Below, piece after piece: positions 42,737 through 55,680 of a DNA stretch of 64,000 bases; positions within the stretch are counted from its first letter, which is position 1; each line of letters starts with the position of its first letter. The stretch comes from Tretioscincus oriximinensis (lineage: Eukaryota > Chordata > Lepidosauria > Squamata > Gymnophthalmidae): assembly GCA_022410635.1 (NCBI GenBank), contig JAJVDF010000663.1, positions 240,979-304,978 on the forward strand, written 5' to 3'. The position numbers were made by a program, and so were the translations under genes. The notes below the pieces were generated by a model. The model made no database searches. It was not told the DNA's origin and saw only the letters and a program-made list of their open reading frames with translations.

Positions 42737-43366
42737 AAATCCTGTACTTTCTTACTTTACTGCTTTGGCACTTCAGTTGGTTTTATCTTGTTCTGATTTT
42801 CTTAGTGTTGAGTCCTGCTGAAGCGAGCCAAAGTAATCCGGGATCCAAATTAGGAGTGTCAAAAGTAGATGGAAAAGAAAGGAACCCCTTGCCAAGAGCA
42901 GGTACTTTGAGAACAGGAAACCATGGATATAGTTCGGGCAATTCAAAATCTAGAACAAAAGCGAACACAGCTCAGGCTGGAGTGCTCTTGGCAAAGACGG
43001 ACGACTCAAAGAAAACTGTCTCTAAAGCAGCAAGTGCAGACAAAAAGGTAGGGTATTCTTCAACTAAGCAAGCAGGAGTAAGGACAGTGACACCAAAGCT
43101 TCAGAACTTTACTCCCAAGGCCCCACAGAAGAAAAGTGCCGTAGGGAATTCAGATGCCAGCTCCTTCAAATCGAAAAAGACTAAAGAATCGATTGCCCAA
43201 AGGGATGCTAAGGAGGCATTTAGGCATCCTGCTATTACACCACATGAATACATGCTGTCCTTATACAGGACTCTTTCTGATGCAGAACGGAAAGGGGTCA
43301 ATGGAAGTGTAAAATTGGAAACTGGACTTGCCAATACAATTACAAGCTTCATAGACAAGGGACAAG
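42733..43366 (+). CDS. GDF5: GDF5 coding exon 1 (signal peptide and first part of prodomain)
   Basis: GDF5 is a secreted BMP-family ligand signalling through BMPR1B/BMPR2, required for joint formation and limb cartilage. This exon encodes 211 codons plus one base. It has a start MKILYFLTLLLWHFSW (human MRLPKLLTFLLWYLAW), a hydrophobic signal peptide of about 30 residues, and a low-complexity K/S/T/G-rich stretch that is poorly conserved. It ends with the prodomain segment ITPHEYMLSLYRTLSDAERK, which is nearly identical to human, and TSFIDKGQ. The ATG has A at -3. The donor is GTAAGG after ACAAG at 43366. An uORF overlaps the start. Together with exon 2 the protein is 500 residues (human 501). 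Confidence 0.97.
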
Positions 43367-44438
43367 GTAAGGAATTTTAGTGTCTGGCTGTCTTTTATAT
43401 GTAGGGAACGTAATGCTTAGTTAACTGCATGTATTTTCAGTGAAGATTTAAAAGTCATTTTCTACAGTGGCTTTTTCATAAGGATCAACTGAATGTTATT
43501 ACATTTATCCTATATGTTACATTTTACAGTAAAATGCTTTAATTTCTTGCAGATCATAGGCTGAAAGCATTTGATGGTCATCTCTCTGTTTCAGGAAATA
43601 AATTTCTTGTATTATCATGTAAATGTTTTGATGTATGTAGAATTATAGTATGGGATCTTTTTATTTCTTTGATCATTGTAAAATTGAATAAAGTAATTTT
43701 TATGTAGGGCTGTTATAAGATGTTAGATGTTTATATAGGTTTTAATAAAGTCCCACAACAGATATTGAATACTGAATGGATCAAGTGACAATACTGCTAA
43801 GTACAGCATAGATTTGGTACAATTTACCGGTAATGTAATCACTAAAAATCAATATAATGGACAAATTTGAAACAAGTACAGTTTGAGCAATAGATATATA
43901 GACAGACAGGTGATAGGTGGATAGAAAGAAAAAAATTGACAAATTTGTTTTAGCGGATAAATGAAAGACACTATTCACACATTTGAATTCAATCATAGTA
44001 GTGTATCATGAAAAGTTTTTTTCTTCAAATGAAAGTCAAAATATTATACTTGTTTTAAAAAATATCCCTACTACTAATGCATGCTAAAATTTCTTTTTCA
44101 ATTGATCAGAACAATAAAACAAAATTGTATGGACTCAGTCTTAAATTAAGACTCTAGGCAGCATACTTGTTCAGTTTGGTGAAAGTTTCATTGATCAGCC
44201 TGTTGTCTAACTATCTCAGAGAACAGCAGATCACAAATTCAAGAGTGAAACATAAACATTTTGTGTCTGAGTTAGAAGCACTAAAAACCTCCATGAAGTA
44301 TGAACTCATAGCAGAACCACAATGCTGTTTTATGCTTCCCAAGACAGCAAACTAAGGACTCTTTATTATTAAAAGAAGTTGAAAACTGATACCACCTCTG
44401 TTTAAAATCCATAACTTTCTCCCTCTTTGTTTCCTTAG
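43367..44438 (+). other. GDF5 single coding intron
   Basis: A 1.07 kb, AT-rich phase-1 intron with GTAAGG and TTCCTTAG borders. One intron in this position is typical for GDF5. I see no repeat or hidden exon in it. Confidence 0.9.
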
Positions 44439-45307
<869 letters not shown>

Positions 45308-46640
45308 CAGTGCAGTCTTCTTGGTTGATATGATATCACCTGCTTTTGTTTGTGTTGATAGTGTCTATCTTAATGCTGCCATATAGTACAGGCCTGATTT
45401 TGAATGCTGTCTCTCAGTTGCGTCTTCTACAAGGATAGCATTCAGGTTAGGATGCAGAACTGTGGGACTTGAGATTCCCTGATGAGATAAATTGTTAGCA
45501 TTCAGGCAACATTTCCATGCCATGTACAGAGATTTGTTCTGTTTCTAGATTGAGCTGTGATATATGAAGTTGCCTTGCCACATACAAAATCAGCTCATAA
45601 TTGTAAGCCACAGGTCTTGCTTTTTGTTGACTGAGCTGATGTTGCAACTCATAGGAATGATGCTTTCTGATCTTGAAATCTGGCCAAATACNATGATAAA
45701 AGTTTCACTCACTCATTCAGTATCTTGAATAGAATTATGGAATAAGAGACATAGAATAACTTGTAACATTAAATTTNTTTTATATTCTACTTTTTTATTC
45801 CTAATAGCCCTAATTTATTACATCCACACTTAGATCTGGCCCAAGACATTTTATAGTCTGCAAATAAAGCCACATTGGATTATTCAAATATCAGTTTTTC
45901 CCTTTTAAAAACTAGTTTAATTTCTTATTTGATGTAGTTTGTCTTACCTAGTTCCGTGGTAGGATTGGCCATGCTTTGGCCTGTCCTGACCTACTCAGTA
46001 AAAACTTTAATAAACCTTTAAATTCTCAAATCACAACAATTATATTTCTAAAGTCAATGGGAAAAATCAATGCCAGTTTTATATGTTTTCATCTTTCTTT
46101 GGGCACTGCTTTAAAAGCAGAACATCAGTAATGCATCTCTTCAAACCTTCCCTGTGTCCATGAGGCTCTCAGCTACCAATATCTGTACTCCTTTCCTAGA
46201 GGCTTGGGGTGGCTGGGAGAGAAGAACCTGTCTATCTCTACAGAGCATAGTATTTTGAACTAATCAATTTAACAGAAATAGCTACAAGCAATGTTTTAGA
46301 TTAAACTGAAAACTGTATATTTGTGACATTAATTGTATAAATGCTGGATTTTTAAAAAAATGTACAAATTATACCTGTAATTAGAGAAATGCAGGCTAAC
46401 CTGTATCTTTCAGTGTATATTTTCTTTCAGCTTCGTAATTTCATAATTATGCCTTTTAATATTATGTTCAATCTGTCTTATTTTTCTGCTCATACTTTAT
46501 GTTGATGTCTAATGCGCATAGGAAAATAATAGTTTATGGTGTACTAAATTATTGACAGTCCTTTATGTAGGTGTTGTAGTTGTTATAACTTTATGGGGAG
46601 GGGGGAATTCCATTCTGAGTCTTTTGTTCAATTAATAAAA
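45308..46640 (+). other. Probable GDF5 3' untranslated region
   Basis: Apparently non-repeat, AT-rich sequence after the stop. AATAAA signals lie at 45863-45868, 46009-46014 and 46634-46639. The last is followed by sequence of different, GC-rich character from about 46.8 kb, so it is the best candidate for the distal end. Confidence 0.5.
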
Positions 46641-48439
46641 AAGTGAAATTAAATTATGAGTCAGGGAGGATATTTTATAAATACTGTACATGTGGATAGC
46701 ATTTATTGTCACCCACTGAATTTTTTCTTGCAGAAACTGAAAATGAAAGAGTATCCATATTATTAATAAAACCGTTATCACCAATAAGAGTATTCCAAGA
46801 GGTAGTAACCAATCACAGACCTCAGCATCTTGGTATTGGTTTAGGAGTTGCTCCCCAGTGTGCATTGTTGCTAATGTCACAGCCAGGCAGGCAGGCACAT
46901 GGGGTGGGAAGCAGCATGTCCTGGGAAGATGGGTGGGAAGATGGTGGCAGCCAGTTCTATAACCATTAGGGCTCTTGACAGCTGCTGGGAGGCCCCAAGC
47001 CACACGCCAGGCCCACTTCAGCCTCGGGCTCTGCCTTAGAGCAGCTACCCTACCCGCCCACCCATTGCTGCTTGTCACCTTCCTCTTGCACTTGCAGCTG
47101 GAGCTAGGACTGGTAGCAGCTTGGCAGGAGGAGGCGGGAGACAGCCTGGGCTTCACCACTACTTTATACAATGAGTTACAAAACCTTTGATATAAAGGTA
47201 GGCAGGAAAGTAGGCGAACTCCACCTAGGGGCAAAAGAAGTGCTGAACTCTGCTTTGTCACCCTCATCTGAAGTTTGCTACTACTGATGTTCCAATCACT
47301 GAAACGGAAGTGTGAACTTCTGCTATTTGCACAGACACAAAAAGAATGTAAGAATGTCACACTCCAGGGCCACAACAGTTATTTTGCCCAGAAGTGGAGT
47401 AGATGCTTGATGCCTACAAGAACAAATCAGGCCTATGCTCCCTTTTCCAGAGAAGTTTTTATCATTCTAAAAAAGGAGGCTTTCTAGAAGTAGGTTAGGT
47501 TCCCTGAGAATGGGCTGGGTGTAAGATGAATTGCATGACATGCAGTCACCATAGTTACAGTCTTCTTTTGATATCTAAAGTAGTCAAGCAGATATTACTA
47601 TTGATTTACCTTCATTTTATTGTGAACCAACTGGAGATCCTTGGGTAAAACATGGGATAGAAATAGAGAAATATATACTGTATTCTTATCTTGTGCTATA
47701 CCCAAAGATCTGAGGGCAAATGATAATAAAATGAAGGTAAATAAGTAATAATATCTGCATGATTTGCTGAATATTTAACTGTTTCTCATTATTTCCTCAT
47801 CATTATTGCTTTGAATTGCGTTCTTTGTTGGAAGATGTACTGCAATTCAAAGGCATTTTTGAAGATGAAGGAAAATTACATTGAAATTACATTGCTAAAT
47901 CTGGATGATGAAACATCTCCTTTTTGTTTGACTATTATCTTCCTGACACTATTTTTGTTCTGGTAACTGCTGTGCACAAATACTTAAAATACCTTCAGTC
48001 TACAGTCAGTATGTCTATTTTGCTGTAATTTGGCATAATATTTGTCAGTTGGTGCTCCATACACAGATACCCCCTTAAATTTTAAAAAGCTAGAGTACAG
48101 CTAATAAAGCATGTCCTAGATCAAAGTCATAACAGTGGCCTTTGCAAGGAGAAAGAACCTTATTTTTGCACTGGATAGCTCTGAGCAAATACTGTTTGAA
48201 GTCTTGGCATTGTTTTTTATGTAACCTAAAAACAGAAATCTTGCATCTTTTGGGGAAACTAATTCTTTTAAAATGTACTGACAGCCAATGAATACTTTTG
48301 AAGGAAGAATTCCCACTGCCTTTGTTTTTCTATAGAACATAATGCAATATGGTGGCCAACTGAATGACCATATAGCATGCTTTTTTATCCTTTGGTTCTT
48401 TCTGAACAGTTGCATATAAAGGGTTAAACATCCCACCTC
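46641..48439. other. Intergenic, downstream of GDF5
   Basis: A GC-rich stretch at 46800-47200 with a chance-looking minus frame, then the inverted SINE ends at 47588-47760. No gene recognised. Confidence 0.6.
47588..47760. repeat. Two SINE 3' ends in inverted arrangement (foldback)
   Basis: 47588-47622 and 47723-47758 are near reverse complements (GCAGATATTA...CCTTCATTTTATT). The inner parts, GAGATCCTTGGGTA and TATACCCAAAGATC, also pair. Both resemble the SINE 3' module. Confidence 0.65.
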
Positions 48440-48665
48440 CCACTAGGCTACCAGGATGGATGTCTGGATGTTGCCTCAGGGATGGAGCAACAGGCAGGAC
48501 TCCTGAAATACCATTTGCAGGGAGTCATGAACAGGAGCATATTTTGCTTTCCTCTGTTCGGACTGCTCAGGTGCATTGGTGGGCCTCTGTGTGAGACAGA
48601 ATGCTGGACTAGATGGGCTGTGGCCTGATCCAGTATGGCTNTTCTTAGGTTCTTACGTTATGTTC
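48440..48665 (+). mobile_element. CR1-type LINE 3' tail
   Basis: Plus-strand copy of the same tail: GGATGTCTGGATGTTGCCTC through GGCTNTTCTTAGGTTCTTAC. The octamer-like TTAGGTTC end is visible. Confidence 0.85.
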
Positions 48666-49959
48666 ACTGCACCACTGCAGATCAAGGGGCCTAGCTGGCC
48701 GTTCCTTCCCCTTTTCGCTCCAAACCTGTGCAACTGCCTCCATAAGACAAGCAAACCAAGCCCTGATTTTTCGGGCTCACCCACTAGTATATAAAGTTAT
48801 AAAAGCATTTTTTTTCTTTTCTACTCTGCATCCCAACAGAATAAACCTTTGCTACATTTTCACATCTCTCACGTTGTGGATGCAAGAAAAAGTTTTCATC
48901 ATTTGGCATGAGGGTTTTTTCACACTTTTATAATGTGATTAAGGGAAATTTCCCTTACATAATCATGGGCTTCCAGCAGCAGTCGTGGTGGAAAGGTCCA
49001 ATATCCCGGTTTTCTTGTATTGAAATAGCTTGGTGAAAGGTAAGCTCTTCTCGCCAGAACCATGGCATGTAGACAGAACTGCAAAATTTTCCATGAACTC
49101 TTCTTTCCCACCTGCAAGCAGACAGGCATGCAAAATCTACTTTTCTGCAAAATGTAGGCAGGGAAACACACTGATTTTTATTTTTAAAAAACCACATTAC
49201 AGCCTAAAAGCTTCATTTTAAAAAGCTCCATTTGGCTACATGGAGTGATCACTACAAGCCCACTCTGCTAAACCAAATAGAATGTTGGGAGTTGTAGTTC
49301 AAGCACTTCTGGAGTGTCACCTGTTGATTTCAAGTGATTTCAAGCTCTGAAAGTGATTTATTGCAGCCCTGGAGGGATTCTGAGTTAGGTCTGCAGTGCT
49401 GCCATTGTCTTCTAGCCAATCACTGCATTCCTATTTTCCCGCTCAAAATGCTGTTCAGAGATTGGCCATATTTAAACATAAGAGGTTTCCCTCCAAAACT
49501 CATTTGAACATAAGAGATTTCCCTCCAAAACGCACAACCAGTTTCATCTGTTCAAAAGATATAATACTATATGCAAATATATACATGTCATATATCTATG
49601 ACAGCTATCAGTCTTAGCAGATTGCCTAACACTTTTTGAACAGGGCATATTTATCTTTGGTCCACCTGGTGGCAGCACTTAGTTGAACTAGGCTAGACAT
49701 TAAAAAGCTAAGCAGATTGGACTAATTATACCTATATGGAAAACCACCAGGAAATCCCAGAATTATATAGTAACAATTTCTGTACTGCTGCTTAGAAAAC
49801 TACTTGGATGTCTTATAGTTATTAGAGTTGAATATAACTTGAGATTTTCTTCATCTTCTGTCAGGGTTCTCTGTTAGGAATATATTAATTGGCATAATAT
49901 ATTTTGATATAAAGGTATACAAGCATTGGTCTCCAAAAGCATAGGCCTCATGTCTGCAA
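48666..49959. other. Intergenic, no gene seen
   Basis: Unremarkable apart from the 33-bp tandem duplication at 49474 and a CTCF-like word at 49661. Confidence 0.65.
49474..49534. repeat. Short tandem duplication (about 33 bp unit, two copies)
   Basis: AACATAAGAGGTTTCCCTCC is followed by AACATAAGAGATTTCCCTCC, with similar sequence after each. Confidence 0.85.
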
Positions 49960-50500
49960 AATTTCTGGGAATTTTCCAGCCCAGGGTGTTGCAAGAGAAC
50001 TAATCTCCCTTCCTGCCCTGAAGCTACTCCCCGCTGCGCAATGTTTACCTGCACCCATTATCTCTAGGTGCATCCATTAACTCAGGAGCTTAGGCTTAAT
50101 GGCATTAATCAACTGCCTGATGGCCCTGAGGAAGTTCTGGCTATCACCTCTCCAGGAGGTGAACGACCAGTCACAGGTCCTGAAAGCTGCAGAGATCAAT
50201 CTTGTTCCACCCAAACCATGCCCGTATTTGGAGTTTCCTGACACAGGCTGCACCCCTTGGGAGGAGGGAGAAACGTCACACAGGTGTCACCACCTGAGCC
50301 CACCTCTGGTCCGCCCCAAACCACTCCTTCAGAACGTCTGTTTTCTTGTACACGCCTTCTGATCTCATGTCAATAAAAACCTGCGCACAGGGGTGCTCAG
50401 GAGGTTCCATACCCACATGGGCCTCCAAGATCTTGCTTCTTGATCTAAGCTTATGTCCTCTGCGTGAGTTCTTGATGGGAGTCAGAATCTACACGTAACC
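49960..50500 (+). mobile_element. Possible solo LTR
   Basis: A block of higher GC with an AATAAA signal at about 50371-50376 followed by GCGCACAGGGGTGCTCAGG, as in an R/U5 region. Limits and target duplication were not found. No internal retroviral frames nearby. Confidence 0.35.
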
Positions 50501-52021
50501 GTATCCTGATAATCAGCTGCTTCTGATGTGCTGGTACCTAATAACGTGGTAGCAAACCCCCGTTAATCTTCACTTTACATTTATGATCTACCTGTTCTCC
50601 AATTCTAGTCTTGGATGCTACCATTTCAGTTTGGGCAATCTTGGAACTTGCCATACTTCCACAATAGTTCAGCACTTAAGCACATCTCCTTTCACACTTC
50701 TGGATACCATTTTTCATATGAATCCATCCCTTGCCGGCAAATTATGTAAACAACATTTTCCAGAAATTGCAATATTGAGCCTCAGAATTGACTGTTGTCT
50801 GTAAAAACATTGCCTAACTTTAACCTAAGGCCTGTGAAAATTACGCAGTATGTAATTCTTCTATCATGGGAAGAGTTCCTGGGGCTATTCCAACATGACT
50901 TTTAAACAAAACCAAAAATGTTTTCAGTTCCTGCTGGCCTTACATTCCTTCTGTTTAATCCAAATTGAAACCTGTTTTGATTTGCATTTTGTCATTCTGG
51001 ACCTTCTGAGGACTTAAATAGTCAAAGTGGCCTAAAGGCAGGCTAAAAAACCTAAACTTATCCAAACTATTTAAAGTCTGAGTCCACTTTGTAGCTCAGC
51101 CCCCCCCCCTTTTTTTTTTACAATGTATAGACAGTCACAGAGACATTGTGTTTTTGTGCACCAGACCCACAAAGCTCTTAAGACTAGATCATTTCTGCCC
51201 TAAGAATTAATATGGCCTATGCTTTAGTTGTACTATTCACAGTTTTTAAGACTCTTTCTCCAAAACAAATGACCCACACAGCTCCTTAAAAAGGGACCCA
51301 AATGCATATTTAATCAACTTATAGGTCTGATATTTATATATTTCTCCTCAAGGAATAATCTAAAGGCCAGAAGAAAGTGGCCATGTTAATTTATTCATAA
51401 AAAGCTGCTGAATTCTTAACTAGATCCATTAATGCTATATGAAAATCCCAAAGAGAATTATGAAGGCTTGTTTTATGTCTAGACAGGACATGTTTAAGCC
51501 AGTTGGGTTTCTTTCTGATATAAGAGAATATCTAAATTTCTTTAGTTGGTAAAGAAAAAGAGAAAAATCATGTGATCTCATAGAATTCTTAGCATCTGAA
51601 AAAAAGTAAACTCTTTAAATAAATAGACCACTGTTAGGCAAAGCTCTTACCATTCTCCCAAATCCCCAGGCTGGTTCTTTGCACAGGGCAGAGCAGATTT
51701 AAGTACAGACCTTTCTTCACAGGGTCTTATTCTGAATTATATTTCNAAATAGTTCTTCTCTTGAAGAATCTGTAGACACTTTAGGTAATGTATATGATGC
51801 ATACTGGAGATTAAAAGGTATCTCCAGACACTACTGAGAAATGCACTGNGCTGAGAAATGCACTGAGAAATGCACTCTGCACTGGCCTGACTCTGTTTCC
51901 ATTTAATCCAATGCAATTAAATGGAAAAACAGAGGGAAGGTCTATGCCAACATGGGGTTTCAGGGGATTTCCCCTAAAGAATAAAAATCACTGCTGAGAA
52001 ACGAAGTTTAATCAGCAGTGA
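50501..52021. other. Intergenic, no gene seen
   Basis: AT-rich, with a C/T run at 51100-51118 and the tandem repeat at 51838. Nothing else recognised. Confidence 0.65.
51838..51882. repeat. Short tandem repeat of GAGAAATGCACT
   Basis: Three copies of GAGAAATGCACT with spacers GNGCT and none. The N at 51849 lies between copies. Confidence 0.85.
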
Positions 52022-52470
52022 CCTTAAGAACCTAAGAACCTAAGAAGAGCCATACTGGATCAGGCCATAGCCCATCAAGTCCAGCATTCTGTGTCACACA
52101 AAGGCCCACCAGATGCACCTGGGCAGTCCGAACAGAGGAAAGCAAAATATGCTCCTGTTCATGACTCTCTGCAAATGGTATCTCAGGAGTCCTGCCTGTT
52201 GCTCCATCCCGGAGGCAACATCCAGACATCCATCCTAGTATCCATTAATACCCTTGGTGTCCATAAACCTGTCTAGTCCTGTCTTGAAACTATCCAAGCT
52301 GTTGGCTACCACTACCTCTTCAGGAAGTAAATTCCACAGGCCAATGACCCTCAGGGTGAAAAAATACTTTCCTTTGTCTGTTCTCACTTTTATACCCAAC
52401 AGTTTTAAGGAGTGCCCTCTGGTCCTTGTGTTGTGTGATAGAGAAAACATTTTTGGTTCCTGCATAGTGA
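52022..52470 (-). mobile_element. CR1-type LINE 3' end with octamer tail
   Basis: The longest clean copy of this tail. It begins with tandem CCTAAGAA units (52024-52040), followed by tail and ORF2 C-terminus in reverse (52380-52460). Confidence 0.88.
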
Positions 52471-53393
52471 ATGCATCATTGCAAATCAGGGCACTTTGGG
52501 GGGCAAAGAGGGACAGGGCAGGGATGGAAACTCCTCTTGGCTAATGCAGTAGTTGGAGGTCTAGATCCTTTCAGTATGCCCTCATTCTCTCAAAGGACAG
52601 CATCAGCTGTCCAAGAAGATTAGGGCTGGAGAGAGATTGCTGGGCATGGCAATCTTCTGGGTCCTAGCACTATTCATCCACCAATACCCTGCCATGGCTT
52701 CTGTTGCTTTTTACAGCAGTTTGGAGTTCCTGCCACTGCTACTGTAAAAAGCAGTAGTAGCAATGGCAAAGATTACAGAAATCTCAGCACCACAATGGAC
52801 GTGGGCTTGTCCTGGGCTCACTATGAGTGAGAGAAGCCCCATAATCAGACCCCGGGTTTTGTGAAAGTGCACAAAAGTCAAAGTATAAAAGGAGCCTCAC
52901 TGGCTGTGTGCTGCAAGCAACCAGCTGGGCACACAATCCTCCTGCTGCTCCTCCATAGAATTTGTCAGGCACTTGATCCTGAGCCCAGCTGCTGCTTGGA
53001 GCACACAGCTGGTGAGGCTTTTTAAACTGGCAACACAGCTTTTAAGCAATCCTGTCAGTTTATATGGGTTGAATGACAGTGGAGGAAAAAGTCGCTCCAA
53101 ATTTTCTCTCCACAGTGCAACTGCTAAACTGGGACATCTGGGGATGGGAAGAGGCAAGGGAAGTGAATTCTCATTCACTTCATTTTTCTCCCAATTAAAT
53201 ACTATTTCCCTCAATTCTGATCTCCAAGTTGGCCTTAAAAAGATAAAATATTTAGTAGTTTGGCTACAAATAAGCTAATAAAAATTAATTATAATCCTAT
53301 CTGGAACAAGGTTAAGAAAATGCTGAAAGACTAGTATGATAGAAAATGGTTGCTACTTACTTGTATAAGAGTCATCAATATGATGATATAACC
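52471..53393. other. Intergenic, no gene seen
   Basis: Moderate GC at 52550-53200 (possibly an old repeat). No gene recognised. Confidence 0.6.
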
Positions 53394-54805
53394 AANTTTT
53401 TTATTTTTATTTCAAACTTTACCAATTACAATCCCAATACAACAGTTAAAGAATTGGGACCGCTATATTCTTAATTGGGTTTTGTCTCAAAAAAAAGAAC
53501 CGTATTCCTAAGCGAATCTTGTACTCCAGAAAACAACAACTAGGATGGAGTCTCCCCTCATTGCAAGCTTATTTTGAAGCATTTAACATCAATAAATTAA
53601 TAGATCTTGAATTTAAAAGAGACAATATTAACAACAAATGGGAAATAAAATTGTGTAGAATGACCGGAAAGTCGGTATTTCCCATCCCAATGGATAAAAG
53701 AATATCGAAATTTTGGTTACTCTCATTGCAAGCGTCTTTCAATGCATGGAAGAAAAACTATAAACTCTTAGCGAAATCATGGTTACATGTTGCCTCCATC
53801 TATGTGAGCAATAAAGATGGTGATATAAATTTAAAACGATATTTGGATATCATAATACAAAAAGGAGAGATCTTCTGAATATTTCTGGAATCCCTATAAA
53901 TTTAGATCAACTAAACATTGCAACGGGGATCAATTCAGATATATTTTGGTTACAGAACAATGCTTTATATTNTTTTATAAATAACTATTCTATTAAAAAT
54001 ATATTCAGAGATAAGTCGGAGTTAGAAGAGATCATACGCAAAAAAGTGAGAGTGGAAGGCAAATTAGTAAAATTATAATAAAATTATTTCATATCAATAT
54101 AATAATTTATAGACTCTGAAACAATTTTGGATAAATGCAGTAAATATTCCACAAAGAAAATGGGACCAATGGTTCAATTCATGGATAACTGTAAAGGATA
54201 ACAGAATACAGGAAAATGAATTGAAATTAATTTTCAAATGGTACAGATTTCCTACTCAACTAGCCCACATAACGAATACCACACCTTTATGCTGGCACAG
54301 TTGTAACACAAGGGAAGATTATTTACATATGTGGCCATTTTGTCCTAGATTAACAAAGTTCTGGAATTTAATTGCCCACAAAATACAAGAGATCTCAAAT
54401 ACCGTTGGGTGTTTACTACTTTATTAAGTACTCTATCTTCGCCGCACATTTGGTCATTGCAAAGGGATGGAAAGATGCTTCAATTTGGACCTCAATAGAA
54501 TGGCTTATATATTTATTGAGTTTTATGAAATTTGACCTTATATTAGAAAAGAGATAAGACATATTGGTGTACAATTACATCATTCATGGTTCTTAAAATG
54601 GCAGGTGCTTATNGTGTATGGATTATCCCTGCAAGATCAATTTGTTTATGATGCCGTTACATCCTACATGGAATTGAAACTGTTTATCTAACTGTATGAT
54701 TTTCCTTCCTGTTTGTTTTGAGGGTGGGGGAGGGTAAGGATGTCTTTGTTACTGTATTATGTTTTGTGTTGTTTATCTTAAAATAATAATAATAAAAAAA
54801 TTCTC
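53394..54805 (+). mobile_element. L1 LINE, 5'-truncated, ORF2 C-terminus and 3' UTR
   Basis: Translated segments show the L1 ORF2 C-terminal pattern: FKWYRFPTQLAHITNTTPLC, then CWHSCNTREDYLHMWPFCPR and FWNLIAHKIQEI. Several frameshifts. It ends in an AATAATAATAAAAAAA tail at about 54785-54800. Confidence 0.85.
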
Positions 54806-55324
54806 CCAGCTGCTTTTTTCTCCCCCAGTGGGAACGCAAAATTTACATCAATTCCGCTTCAGTATATCTTCAGAGTGAGAGAACACATTTCCCCACATTA
54901 TCTAATCCAAAGGTGGATTTCCTGAGTTAGATAACGCCAAAACAACACAGCTTGTCATTTTTCTGTGTCTTTCATTCCGAAAGTAAACTGAAGCTGGATT
55001 AAAGTTTATGTTTAGGTGGGCACTAAGGAGTCTCAGCACTTTCATGAGCTTACTTTTGCCATCACCATCTAACTGCGATGTCTGCATACAGGACATGCTG
55101 TTTACAACTTTCTAATGTAATATTATTCTTCAACTTGAGCACCGAAGTAGCTACTCAATAGATGAATTGTATGTGCAATTTGAAGTTCAGCTGCACATGA
55201 TAATCCTGATGTTGTGATAGCTAAGATTTGCTTCACTTCAAGAATGACCATATTCTACTTACATTACAGGAAAGGACCTTGACACCCACTTCAGCTGTCT
55301 GACATTTACCACCACCTAATTCTT

Positions 55325-55405
55325 TTTTAGAATCATAGAGTTGGAAGAGACCTCCAGGGCCATCAGGTCCAACCCCCTGATCAATCCAGGATTCATTAAA
55401 CCACA
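55325..55405 (-). mobile_element. CR1 3' end, reverse orientation
   Basis: Reads AATCATAGAGTTGGAAGAGA then CAGGTCCAACCCCCTGATC, the reverse complement of a CR1 terminus. Directly adjoined by a plus-strand CR1 end. Confidence 0.85.
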
Positions 55406-55429
55406 CCAGACCATTTTTCTCATTGACAC

Positions 55430-55680
55430 ATGGAAGGACTAGAAACAATGGGAGTAGATTTAACTTAACTATCAGAAAAAGCTTTCTAACAGTAAGGGCA
55501 ATAAACCAGTGGAACAATTTGCCACAGGAGGTGGTGAGTTCACCTTTGCTGGAACTCTTCAAACAGAGGCTGGACAGTCATCTGTCTGGGATGGTTTAAT
55601 GATCCTGCATTGAGCAGTGGGTTGAACCCGATGACCCTGGAGGTCCCTTCCAACTCTATGATTCTATAATTCGATGATTC
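55430..55680 (+). mobile_element. CR1 3' end, forward orientation
   Basis: Encodes the usual CR1 C-terminal region (GGTGGTGAGTTCACCTTTGC, GACAGTCATCTGTCTGGGAT) and ends CCAACTCTATGATTCTATAA. Confidence 0.88.
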
